NCBI RefSeq assembly: GCF_009910845.1 | Contig: NZ_SIJB01000062.1 | Location: 1-38,252 of the forward strand | DNA length: 38,252 nucleotides | DNA from: Chengkuizengella marina | GTDB taxonomy: Bacteria > Bacillota > Bacilli > Paenibacillales > KCTC-33759 | Reading direction: 5' to 3' | Part shown: one piece after another, positions 17,818-26,955 of the stretch | How the letters are laid out: each line of letters begins with the position of its first letter | Position numbering within the stretch: position 1 is the first letter of the stretch | Notes under the pieces: generated by a model | Seen by the model: the letters and a program-made list of their open reading frames with translations, nothing else | Database searches by the model: none | Told to the model about the DNA's origin: nothing | Program-made: the position numbers and the translations under genes

Positions 17818-18795
17818 ATGGTTTATTTTATTTTTATTATTGCGGCAAGTTTTACAATTTTTTTGGCGGTAAAGCTCTCTAAATATGTGGATGTGATTAA
17901 AGAAAAATCATCCGTTAATGGAGTTTTACTAGGGCTAATGCTTGGTGGGGCTACATCATTACCAGAAATCACAACAAGTGTGACTTCCATTGTGATTAAC
18001 AATCCAGATATCGCCACTGGAAATGTCTTAGGGAGCAATTTGTTCAACTTTATGATTTTAGCAGTTGTAGATATCATATTTAGAAAAAGTCAAATATTTA
18101 ACTATTCTAACAAACAAAATATGATGACGAACATCCTTGTAATGTTACTACTAATCTTTATTTCAATTTCAATTTATTTTAAAATCTCTTATCATATTTT
18201 TGGTATTGGATTAGATTCGATTGTGTTAGTTATAGTGTATGGTTTAGGAATGTGGCTTATTTCTAAAGTGGAGAATACCTCTGCAATACAACCTAAAAGC
18301 GATTCAAAAAATTATGAAAAATTCACTTTAAAAAGGGCAATTATATCCTTTATATTTGCTGCAATATTTATATTAGTATTTGGCTCAGTATTAACCATTT
18401 CAGCAGATAAAATTGCAACGATAACCGGAATTGATGCTTCATTTATTGGGACGTTTTTAGTCGCAGCAAGTACAAGTTTACCTGAAGCCGTTTCCATCAT
18501 TGTTGCTGTACGACTGTTAAACTATAATTTAGCCATTGGCTCTATATTAGGAAGTAATACTTTTAATATTTTAATTTTAATTTTTACAGATGTGTTGTAT
18601 AGAAAAGGCAATTTATTATTTCATTCTAGTCCGAGTCACATCTACACAGTTCTTGGCACGATTGTTCTTGCAATAATATGTATGTATGGACTGGTTAGGA
18701 AAAAAGCAAAAAATCGTTTTACGTATGTTATACCAAGTATATTGGTAGTGATAAGTTATTTTGTTGTCAGTTATTTAATGTTCATTCAAACCTAA
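17818..18795 (+). CDS. Na+/Ca2+ antiporter family protein (CaCA, YrbG-like)
   Basis: A 325-aa integral membrane cation exchanger with about ten hydrophobic segments in two inverted halves. Both alpha-repeat signatures are present: GGATSLPEITTSV with GNVLGSNLFNF in the first half, and AASTSLPEAVSII with GSILGSNTFNI in the second, carrying the conserved acidic residues for ion binding. The length matches bacterial YrbG-type proteins. The start is ATG 17818 with GAGG about ten bases upstream. It is monocistronic between two strong terminators and converges on the M4 protease gene. The ion pair exchanged cannot be read from sequence. Confidence 0.9.
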   Translation: MVYFIFIIAASFTIFLAVKLSKYVDVIKEKSSVNGVLLGLMLGGATSLPEITTSVTSIVINNPDIATGNVLGSNLFNFMILAVVDIIFRKSQIFNYSNKQNMMTNILVMLLLIFISISIYFKISYHIFGIGLDSIVLVIVYGLGMWLISKVENTSAIQPKSDSKNYEKFTLKRAIISFIFAAIFILVFGSVLTISADKIATITGIDASFIGTFLVAASTSLPEAVSIIVAVRLLNYNLAIGSILGSNTFNILILIFTDVLYRKGNLLFHSSPSHIYTVLGTIVLAIICMYGLVRKKAKNRFTYVIPSILVVISYFVVSYLMFIQT

Positions 18796-18800
18796 ATAAA

Positions 18801-18838
18801 GTAAACCCTGTGCATGTTCGCACAGGGTTTACTTTTCT
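18801..18838. terminator. Strong bidirectional terminator
   Basis: GTAAACCCTGTGC and GCACAGGGTTTAC pair perfectly (13 bp) around a six-base loop. A-rich sequence on the left and T-rich on the right serve the antiporter (plus) and the protease (minus). Confidence 0.92.
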
Positions 18839-18886
18839 TATTCTAAATATAACGAGGGAATTGTTATACTTAGTTATTAAATGATA

Positions 18887-21379
18887 TTATTGATCCGTTT
18901 TTTCTGGCCCATGCTCCGGAGCGATATAATCTTCTGAAGTTGCTTTATCCGAAACTTTGATTAACTCATCAAATGATTGAACTTTATTCATTATACCTGC
19001 TGCCAAAGATCCATTGCTAAAATAAGCCACTTGATCAATGGTGAACCCGTAATCTGTAACACTAAAATCAGTGTCTAAAGTTGCACTTATTTCATCTCCA
19101 TCTACAACAACCCAGAACGCACTTTGAGATCCATCATAACTGGCTACCGTACTTCCATTTTTATCTTTAATATGAACAAAATCATATCCTGCTTCTGTTG
19201 AAAAAGATGAAAAATGAATAGCTACTTGTTGTGCTCCAGGTTTTGAGTAAGTGTAAGTTTCTGTATGATTGTTTGGATATGGATGAGGAGTATCATAACT
19301 TTCAAGTTCATAGAACCATTCTCCTCCTACTTGTCCCGTTGGAAAGGAAGCACTTAAAACATAGTCATTTGTACTATTGGCACCGTTATAGCCAACAACT
19401 TGAATATAAAACGTATCTGCACCAGATGCTGTATATAGGATAGACTCACTTGATGTATTTGCATTAATGGATTTATCTAATTCAGCTCCGCTGCTGTTTA
19501 ATAAATAAATGTCATAATCTTTTGGTAAACTTGTCAAGTCTATGGATATATCCCCAGACCCTCCAGTTGTAAAGGTATAGAAGTCTACATCACTTGAACT
19601 AGAAATATATGAAGTATATGACTCACCACTTGAAATTGAATATGCATCACTTAATGTATTATTAGGTTCAAATGTATCATCAGTTGGTGTTGTAGTAGAA
19701 TCACCAATACCTACAGCTGCCAAACCGTCTGCAATAGCATTGTATTCTGTACTATTTTCACCATATAAATCTGTAGCTGATTGCAATAATGCATTACGTG
19801 CATCATCAAATTGTGAAAACTGTGTTAAATATGAAGTTAATGCTCTATAATAAATTTTTCCTGATTTTTCAAAACCTATGTTTGTAGCGACGTTATAAAA
19901 TGCTTTGTTGGTAATGGAGCTATTTATGTGTACTCCACCCCAATCACCTTCCCTTGTGTTAGGTAGTACTCTAAAGTCATCCATATGGTCAGGGTAACCA
20001 AAAATTGTTGGATCTTCCATACTTCTGATTGCATCATTACCATTAATGAAAATATCTTCTCCTAGTAACCATTCAGTTGAACCTTCATACTCTACCTCAG
20101 CTAGGATACCGAACACATCAGAGAAGGATTCATTTAATGCACCAGATTGATTTTCATATTCTAAATTTGCTGTAGTATCAGTAACCGCATGTGTTAATTC
20201 GTGAGCAACCACATCTAATGAAGCAGATAAAGCATGTGAATTAACCCCATCTCCATCACCGTAAACCATTTGTACACCTGTCCAAAAAGCGTTTTCAACG
20301 TTATTTCCTAAATGTACACTTGAAATGATATCAGATCCATTGTTGTCATAACTGTTGCGATTATGGTTATTTAAAAAATAATCATAAACAACTCCAGCAT
20401 AAAAGTGTGCATCAACAGCCGCACGTTGACGAGATGAACTAAAATTATTATTATCGTCTGTCACATAAACACCTGGGCTCGGGTTGAAATCATCTAGAGG
20501 ATCCATTGTGTTTTGTGCATCATAAGTTCTAATTACACCATTCATTGGTTTTGTTGTATCATGTAAATAATATAAACCTTCGGATAGGAAAGTATTAAGT
20601 GTTTTTGTGTCTCCAAACACACCTGTTCCAGTACCTGTCTCAGCTGCTTCTACAATTCTATTTACTGATCTTAATACTTTGCCTTTTTTAGCATCGATAT
20701 AGAAAAATTCTCTACCAAGATAAGGCTCCATAAATTGTAACTCTACTACGTATACAGGTTGCCACTTGTTTTCATGTTTGTATAAGTAAAGTTCTGATGT
20801 TGGCTCTACTGTGAACGTATTCTCATCAGGTGTAAAATTTAAATTTTTCTTTGCTATATTAATAGCATCTTTGTGAGATAGTTTGACTGATTTTTTCCAT
20901 TTTTTCTTTGCTAATTTTGGTTCAGCTTGTCCATTTATGGCTGTAATCACTCCATCTTCATTGGTGTGAATGATGACTATAGCTCCGTATACTGGAATTC
21001 CATCCACTTCAAGCTGTGTACGATAATGAGTCATACCAAGCTCATCTGTTTCTACTTTTTTGACTTCAAATTCACCGCCATCAATCTGAAAAACATCTTT
21101 ATTCTCATTTAGAAAATCTAAAGCATTTATGTTCTTTTCAGATAGCTCTCCAGAGATAAAATTAGGAATTCCTTTTTTCTTATCCCATGATACTTTAAAC
21201 TTCTTCTTTTTAGTTTTTTCTGTTTTCTCACTCATCTTATTCAGTTTTTGAAGCTGTTTTGTTTTGTTCTCTTTCACCTTAGTAGATTCTGCATTAACAT
21301 TGTTTGAAATAGGTAAAAGAAATACTCCAAGTGTAAGAGCCAAAGATAATATCAACGAAACCAATCTGACTTTTTTCAT
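18887..21379 (-). CDS. Secreted M4 metalloprotease (bacillolysin/thermolysin family)
   Basis: A zinc neutral protease of about 830 aa. Residues below count from GTG 21388; subtract 3 for the ATG start. In order: signal peptide (to about VNAES), FTP and PepSY propeptide domains (about 65-240), and a catalytic domain from about 245 with the zinc site H396-E-L-T-H400, third ligand Glu420 (GALNESFSD) and catalytic His487 (GGVHINSSI). A pre-peptidase C-terminal (PPC) domain follows (about 571-680), then a CUB-like C-terminal domain. These extra domains make it longer than plain bacillolysin. I choose ATG 21379, preceded by AAAGGTGG (21385-21392). It ends at the shared terminator at 18801. Confidence 0.93.
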   Translation of the reverse strand: MKKVRLVSLILSLALTLGVFLLPISNNVNAESTKVKENKTKQLQKLNKMSEKTEKTKKKKFKVSWDKKKGIPNFISGELSEKNINALDFLNENKDVFQIDGGEFEVKKVETDELGMTHYRTQLEVDGIPVYGAIVIIHTNEDGVITAINGQAEPKLAKKKWKKSVKLSHKDAINIAKKNLNFTPDENTFTVEPTSELYLYKHENKWQPVYVVELQFMEPYLGREFFYIDAKKGKVLRSVNRIVEAAETGTGTGVFGDTKTLNTFLSEGLYYLHDTTKPMNGVIRTYDAQNTMDPLDDFNPSPGVYVTDDNNNFSSSRQRAAVDAHFYAGVVYDYFLNNHNRNSYDNNGSDIISSVHLGNNVENAFWTGVQMVYGDGDGVNSHALSASLDVVAHELTHAVTDTTANLEYENQSGALNESFSDVFGILAEVEYEGSTEWLLGEDIFINGNDAIRSMEDPTIFGYPDHMDDFRVLPNTREGDWGGVHINSSITNKAFYNVATNIGFEKSGKIYYRALTSYLTQFSQFDDARNALLQSATDLYGENSTEYNAIADGLAAVGIGDSTTTPTDDTFEPNNTLSDAYSISSGESYTSYISSSSDVDFYTFTTGGSGDISIDLTSLPKDYDIYLLNSSGAELDKSINANTSSESILYTASGADTFYIQVVGYNGANSTNDYVLSASFPTGQVGGEWFYELESYDTPHPYPNNHTETYTYSKPGAQQVAIHFSSFSTEAGYDFVHIKDKNGSTVASYDGSQSAFWVVVDGDEISATLDTDFSVTDYGFTIDQVAYFSNGSLAAGIMNKVQSFDELIKVSDKATSEDYIAPEHGPEKTDQ

Positions 21380-21392
21380 AGTTTCCACCTTT

Positions 21393-21768
21393 CTGAGAAT
21401 GATTTAAGATTTTTTGTGTAGATATCATTACTACTAAACTATTAAACCTACTAAATCACCCCTTTCACTTGGAAATAGGAAACACATTGTCACTAACTTT
21501 TTATAATCACCCCCTTGTAAGAATATACATTTTTCAATTTTCTGACTTTTTTAAAAGGACTAAAATACCAAATAAGTCATCATTATCTAGTATACATATA
21601 TATTAAATATTGTAAATAAGCATTAATAACTATAAATATTTGTGAATATTTTCACTTTATTAAATATACACATACTCAACAATTCATCATATTAATGTTC
21701 AAGGGATGATAAGGGATGTGTCATAACGAAGTTCATGATATTTGATTGAAAACTGAACTCTATCATTT
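21393..21768. other. AT-rich intergenic DNA without genes
   Basis: About 375 bases upstream of the M4 protease. It should contain that gene's promoter on the minus strand, but I see no convincing -35/-10 pair, open frame or structured RNA. Confidence 0.5.
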
Positions 21769-21892
21769 ACTACAAAATATAATCAATAATAAAGATGATA
21801 GAACTACATAATAATACATAAAACTACAAAATATAATCAATAATAAAGATGATAGAACTACATAATAATACATAAAACTACAAAATAATATA
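21769..21892. repeat. 54-bp direct tandem repeat, about 2.3 copies
   Basis: The unit beginning ACTACAAAATATAATCAATA occurs at 21769-21822 and again, without a mismatch, at 21823-21876; a partial third copy starts at 21877. Each unit contains AAAGATGATAGAACTACA. There are no spacers between copies, so it is not a CRISPR. It lies at the boundary between the protease region and the NRPS locus. Confidence 0.95.
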
Positions 21893-22065
21893 ATTATCGA
21901 CAAAAAATATGTACTGAAAATAATTTTTATGGTAAAATTCTCTTGATCTCATTGAGATTTTATAAATGAATTTCAAGATCATTTCACTAATTTATCATTA
22001 AACATAGGAAGTATGAAGAGATTCTACCATTATCCATATGATGTAATATATTTAAATTAAAGGTT

Positions 22066-22302
22066 CAGTGGAATTGTCATGCCCTTGTTTGGATTCCATA
22101 ACTTGTTGAGAAAACAGAAGTATCTGTTCTTCCCGGTGAAGCTTTTGAAAGGCATGAATTTTTTGATAGGATTTGGGGTTAAACCAGATATATTTCGTCA
22201 AGTTATGGAGTTAATGATCCAATTTATCAAATTAGAACAGTGGAAATAGAAGTCTGCAATCAAACAGTACTATTTGAAAAGAATATCCACATCTGCAATT
22301 AA
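22066..22302 (+). pseudogene. Remnant of a class I/II aminotransferase, C-terminal part
   Basis: One frame with two in-frame stops reads HALVWIP, stop, LVEKTEVSVLPGEAFERHEF, DRIWG, stop, TRYISSSYGVNDPIYQ. The VSVLPGEAF and RYI.SSYGVND elements match the end of PLP-dependent class I/II aminotransferases. No upstream part of the gene remains. It lies about 110 bases before the NRPS gene, on the same strand, and may be a lost member of that cluster. Confidence 0.55.
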
Positions 22303-22412
22303 ATAAATGACTAGTAATTTTATTATTCTGGTTCAAGTTTCATATAGCGAAGATGTCTATCTAAATTATTATCACAATTATGCTCGACTGCATTAAATAT
22401 AGGAGGTTAATT

Positions 22413-25400
22413 ATGAATGACATAAATTATTATCATCTAACACATCCTCAAAAGCGTGTCTGGTATATTGATAGATTAAACACAGGCTCACCCATTCATA
22501 ATATCGGGGGAATATTAAAGATATTTGGTAAAATAGATCTACAGAAATTAGAGAGAGCCATTCGTATCTTAATAGAACAAAACGATAGTTTACGAATTAG
22601 ATTTATAGAAAGAAATGGTGAACCTTTACAGTATATTTCTGAGTACAAAGAGACTGATACCATAGATTATAAAGACTTTTCTAGCGAAAACAATAGCATT
22701 GAACATTTTAATTCTTGGACTAAAAAAGTATTTCAAGAAAATTTTGATCTTATAAATAATAAGCTTTATTATTTCTGTATTTATAAGTTAACTGAAGATG
22801 AATATGGATTTTTATTGAAAATGCATCATTTAATCTCTGATGGATGGACAATGAACTTAATTGAAGCACAAATTAATGAAGCATATACACAGTTAATGAA
22901 TATGGAAAGTGAAGTTAATCTAGATACAAGCTCATATATAGGTTTTATAGAAAAGGAAAAGAAGTATTTAACATCTAATAGGTTTGATAAAAATAAAAAT
23001 TTTTGGAATGAAAAGTTTAACGATATTTCTGATGATCTTTTAGCACACAGTACAAATCACTTAGAAGGAGAAAGAAGAAACTTTAGAATTAATAAAGAGA
23101 CAAGTTTGAAAATCAAAAAATTTATACAAGAGAAGGGCATTTCTTTAAATTCATTCTTTGTTGCTATGAAATTAATATATCTTCATAAAACTAAATCTAT
23201 AGATGATATTGTAATAGGTATTCCTGTTCTTAATAGAAGTGGAAAGACAGATAAAAAAACAATGGGAATGTATACCAGTTCAATGCCTTTCAGATTTCAA
23301 TTCAAGCCTAACATGAATCTTGAACAAATGATGGAAGGTGTGGAGAGTGACTTTAGAGCTTGTTTTTTTAATCAAAAATATCCTTACGATCTTCTTACTA
23401 AGGATTTGGATTTAAAGAAAAAGGGAAATGATGGGTTGTTTAATATTTCAGTGAATTATTACAATACAGCTTTTTCAAAACAGATAAGTAATATTCCCAT
23501 TATGGTGGAAGAAATATATTCTGGTCATCAGATCTATTCATTTCATATGATTATTAAGGAATGGTCTGATCAAGAACATATTGATTTATGTATGGATTAT
23601 AAACTTAGTGAATACTCTGAAGAAGAGATAAACTCAATATATAAATATATGATGAACTTAATCAATAAAACATTAAGAAATGGAAATGAATTCATTAAGG
23701 ATTTAGATTTATTGGATAGAGAAGAGTATCAAAATAGAATTGAATTTTTTAATGATACAGAGAAAGAATATCCTCGTGATAAAACGATTATTGATTTAAT
23801 TGAAGAGCAAGCAAAAGAAAATCCTCATCAAACTGCACTGATTATGGATGGTGAACATTTAAATTATTTAGAGTTAAATCGTAAAATAAACCAATTATCG
23901 AATTTTTTAGTGAAAAAAAATATAAAAAAAAATGATATCGTTGCTGTGATAATAGATCATTCTTTTGAACTAGTTGTAAGTATATTAGCGATTATGAAAA
24001 TTGGTGCTGCATACATTCCAATTGACCCTAAGTATCCTGTTCAAAGAATTAATTATATGTTGAAGGATTCGAAAACAAAATTATTAATCACCGATAAAAA
24101 CATGAAAGATGTTGTTGAACAAGATATCACCATGGTACTTGTACATGATCACAATATTCAATTGGAAAATGATCGTTTTTTAAACTCATCTCATTCAGAT
24201 TGTCTTGCTTATGTAATTTATACTTCAGGATCAACAGGTAACCCAAAAGGAGTTATGGTTACGCATAAAGCATTGATGAATTATGCATGGTGGGCTAGCC
24301 AATATTATTTAAATGAGAGTCAGGAAATATTTGCGTTTTATTCTTCCATATCTTTTGATTTAACCGTAACTTCAATTTTTACTCCTCTTATTTCTGGAAA
24401 TGCGATTGCTATTTATCATGATGATGGGAACGAATTCATTCTATATAAAATATTACAGGATAATAAGGCTACTGTTATAAAATTAACTCCTTCACATTTA
24501 ACATTGCTTAAAGATAGACCTAACCAAGAATCATCAATTAGAAGATTCGTTGTAGGAGGAGAAAATTTACCTGTCAAATTGGCTAAACATATAACGGACA
24601 GATTCAATGGAAATATCGAAATCTATAACGAATATGGACCAACGGAAACGACTGTCGGGTGTATGATATATAAATTTGATACAGTAAATGATAGTGAAGG
24701 TTCAGTTCCAATCGGTGGACCTATTGATAATGTTCAAATATACATTTTAGATAAACATTTAAATGCTGTACCTACTACAGGAATTGGAGAGCTATATATT
24801 TCTGGAGATAGTGTGGCTCAAGGATATTTAAATAAAACGGACCTTACAAATGAAAGATTTATGGATAACCCCTTTTTACCTGAACAGACCATGTATAAAA
24901 CAGGTGATTTAGCACGATGGCTTCCAAACGGAAATATTGAGTATTTGGGTAGAATAGATAATCAGGTGAAGATAAATGGTCATAGAATTGAATTAGGTGA
25001 AATTGAGAATAAAATTGTTGAAATTACTCAAATAGAAAATGTGATTGTAAAAGATCAGGAAGACGAAAGAGGAAATCAAATCTTATGTTCTTATATAGTT
25101 GGCCAAAAGAGTTACAATGATCGTGAAATCAAAAAAATGTTATCTGAACATATACCTAAGTATATGATCCCCTCCCATTTTATTTACATAAATGAAGTAT
25201 CTCTTACTTCAAATGGTAAAGTGGATTTCAATCAATTACCTGTAATTGAAAGTAATAAAAACGAATTTATAGAGTACAGGACAGAGATAGAAGAGAAATT
25301 TGTTAAAATTGCAAGCGAGATCTTAGGAATAGACAAAATTAGTATGAATGATAATTTCTATCAATTAGGTGGAGATTCAATAAAAGCGATTCAATTAACT

Positions 25401-26897
25401 TCCAGACTAAATAAAATGAATTTAAATTTAAAAGTTCAAGATGTAATGGAACATGAAATAATAGAAGAAATTGCAGCATGTATTGAGAATAATGACCAAA
25501 AAAAGATGATAGACCAAAAGGTAGAGACAGGGGAAGTAATGAGCACTCCAATCATAGAGTGGTTCTTTATGCAGGAATTTGAAGACATAAATTATTATAA
25601 TCAATCTGTTTTATTAGAGTTATCAAAAGATATAAGTTTATTAACGATAAATAAGGCATTAAATCAAATTATAAAACATCATGATACCTTAAGAATGAAC
25701 TACAATTTAGAAACAAAATCTCTTTATTACAATAATAAGATTTTGGAGCAACCCATTAGTTTACAATATCATGATTTATCTCAGTATGATATTTTTGAAC
25801 GAAATGAACGTATTAAAAGGCTAAGTGAAGAAGTCAAAGGAAGTTTTAGTTTAGATAATGAGTGTTTTTTTAACGGTTGTATTTTTAAAATTGAAGAAGA
25901 TAAGCAACTGTTGTTGCTCACTGCACATCACTTATTAATAGATGGGGTTTCTTGGAGGATAGTATTAGAAGATCTAAATATTTTGTTAAATCAGCAAGGG
26001 GATATGAAAGATTTAGCCCTTCCTTTAAAAACTTATTCATATAAGGAATGGGCAAATGAGTTAAACAAATATAGTGAGCAATCATTTTCTGAAGAGAAGG
26101 AATTTTGGGGAAATATATTAAATAAACAATCTTTATTTCCTGTCGATTACGATACGGGACCAGACTTAATAGCAAATGCAAAATCTATTTATGGAGAGCT
26201 TAGTAAGGAAATGGTGAGTCAACTTACAGTTAAAATTAGAGAAATGTATGGAATGGAATTTAATGAGCTGTTAATTGCTTCTTTAGTACTCACAATCAAA
26301 AAAACAACAAAACTCGATGATATTACCCTTGAAGTTGAAAGACATGGAAGAGAGCCTATTAGTGATGATATGGATGTATCCAGAACAATGGGATGGTTTA
26401 CAAGTATTTATCCAATTCATTTTAAAATATCAGAGATAGATTTCCAATCTAATTTAAAGTATCTAAAAGAAACTTTAAGAAGTATTCCGAATCATGGTTT
26501 TAATTTCGGAATTCTAAAATATCTGAAGAAAGAACTTAATCATAGTAATCAAAAATTAGTAAGATTTAATTATTTAGGGGATTTTGATAACTTACTGGAC
26601 TCAAAACTATTAAAAGTTTCAAACTTTGATCATGGTTCTGATATTGGTACAAAAAATAAGAGATCTTCTATAATAGATGTAGATGCAATGATTTTAAATG
26701 GAAAACTGCGAATGAACATTTCTTATAGCAATAATAGGTTTAAAGATGACACAATGACATTGTTTCAGGAGACTTATATTGAAATTCTTAAAGATATATT
26801 GGAGCATTGCCTTCATAAAAAAAATAAAGAATATACACCTTCAGATTTTGAAGCACTTGACATTTCACAAGATGATCTAGATATGTTATTGAATTAG
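22413..26897 (+). CDS. NRPS loading module, starter-C - A(Asn) - PCP - E
   Basis: 1494 aa. The opening LTHPQKRVWYID and the C domain (HHLISDG, His138/139, Asp143) resemble starter condensation domains that attach a fatty acyl group. The A domain (about 455-965) has YTSGSTGNPKG, NEYGPTETT, KTGDLARW and NGKV. Its binding-pocket residues, aligned by eye to GrsA, read D-L-T-K-V-G-E-V-G-K, one conservative change from the Asn codes DLTK(L/I)GEVGK. The PCP carries Ser989 (LGGDSIKAI). The last domain has HHLLIDGVSWRI (His1172), typical of epimerases, followed by a short docking tail (PSDFEALDISQDDLDMLLN). Predicted product: carrier-bound N-acyl-D-Asn. The start is ATG 22413 after AGGAGG. First gene of an operon with the peptidase/exporter, sbnA and sbnB. 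Confidence 0.92.
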   Translation: MNDINYYHLTHPQKRVWYIDRLNTGSPIHNIGGILKIFGKIDLQKLERAIRILIEQNDSLRIRFIERNGEPLQYISEYKETDTIDYKDFSSENNSIEHFNSWTKKVFQENFDLINNKLYYFCIYKLTEDEYGFLLKMHHLISDGWTMNLIEAQINEAYTQLMNMESEVNLDTSSYIGFIEKEKKYLTSNRFDKNKNFWNEKFNDISDDLLAHSTNHLEGERRNFRINKETSLKIKKFIQEKGISLNSFFVAMKLIYLHKTKSIDDIVIGIPVLNRSGKTDKKTMGMYTSSMPFRFQFKPNMNLEQMMEGVESDFRACFFNQKYPYDLLTKDLDLKKKGNDGLFNISVNYYNTAFSKQISNIPIMVEEIYSGHQIYSFHMIIKEWSDQEHIDLCMDYKLSEYSEEEINSIYKYMMNLINKTLRNGNEFIKDLDLLDREEYQNRIEFFNDTEKEYPRDKTIIDLIEEQAKENPHQTALIMDGEHLNYLELNRKINQLSNFLVKKNIKKNDIVAVIIDHSFELVVSILAIMKIGAAYIPIDPKYPVQRINYMLKDSKTKLLITDKNMKDVVEQDITMVLVHDHNIQLENDRFLNSSHSDCLAYVIYTSGSTGNPKGVMVTHKALMNYAWWASQYYLNESQEIFAFYSSISFDLTVTSIFTPLISGNAIAIYHDDGNEFILYKILQDNKATVIKLTPSHLTLLKDRPNQESSIRRFVVGGENLPVKLAKHITDRFNGNIEIYNEYGPTETTVGCMIYKFDTVNDSEGSVPIGGPIDNVQIYILDKHLNAVPTTGIGELYISGDSVAQGYLNKTDLTNERFMDNPFLPEQTMYKTGDLARWLPNGNIEYLGRIDNQVKINGHRIELGEIENKIVEITQIENVIVKDQEDERGNQILCSYIVGQKSYNDREIKKMLSEHIPKYMIPSHFIYINEVSLTSNGKVDFNQLPVIESNKNEFIEYRTEIEEKFVKIASEILGIDKISMNDNFYQLGGDSIKAIQLTSRLNKMNLNLKVQDVMEHEIIEEIAACIENNDQKKMIDQKVETGEVMSTPIIEWFFMQEFEDINYYNQSVLLELSKDISLLTINKALNQIIKHHDTLRMNYNLETKSLYYNNKILEQPISLQYHDLSQYDIFERNERIKRLSEEVKGSFSLDNECFFNGCIFKIEEDKQLLLLTAHHLLIDGVSWRIVLEDLNILLNQQGDMKDLALPLKTYSYKEWANELNKYSEQSFSEEKEFWGNILNKQSLFPVDYDTGPDLIANAKSIYGELSKEMVSQLTVKIREMYGMEFNELLIASLVLTIKKTTKLDDITLEVERHGREPISDDMDVSRTMGWFTSIYPIHFKISEIDFQSNLKYLKETLRSIPNHGFNFGILKYLKKELNHSNQKLVRFNYLGDFDNLLDSKLLKVSNFDHGSDIGTKNKRSSIIDVDAMILNGKLRMNISYSNNRFKDDTMTLFQETYIEILKDILEHCLHKKNKEYTPSDFEALDISQDDLDMLLN

Positions 26898-26955
26898 AGA
26901 GGTTTTATCTACTAGGTTTTTTTAAAATAATAATTTCTTTATGAGGGGGTGCATA

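Noticed and set aside
17823-18500. Antisense open frames across the antiporter and other long genes
   Set aside because: They lack ribosome sites and overlap firmly assigned genes on the opposite strand; they are composition artefacts.
21769-21892. CRISPR array
   Set aside because: Repeat units are directly adjacent without spacers, and no cas genes are present.
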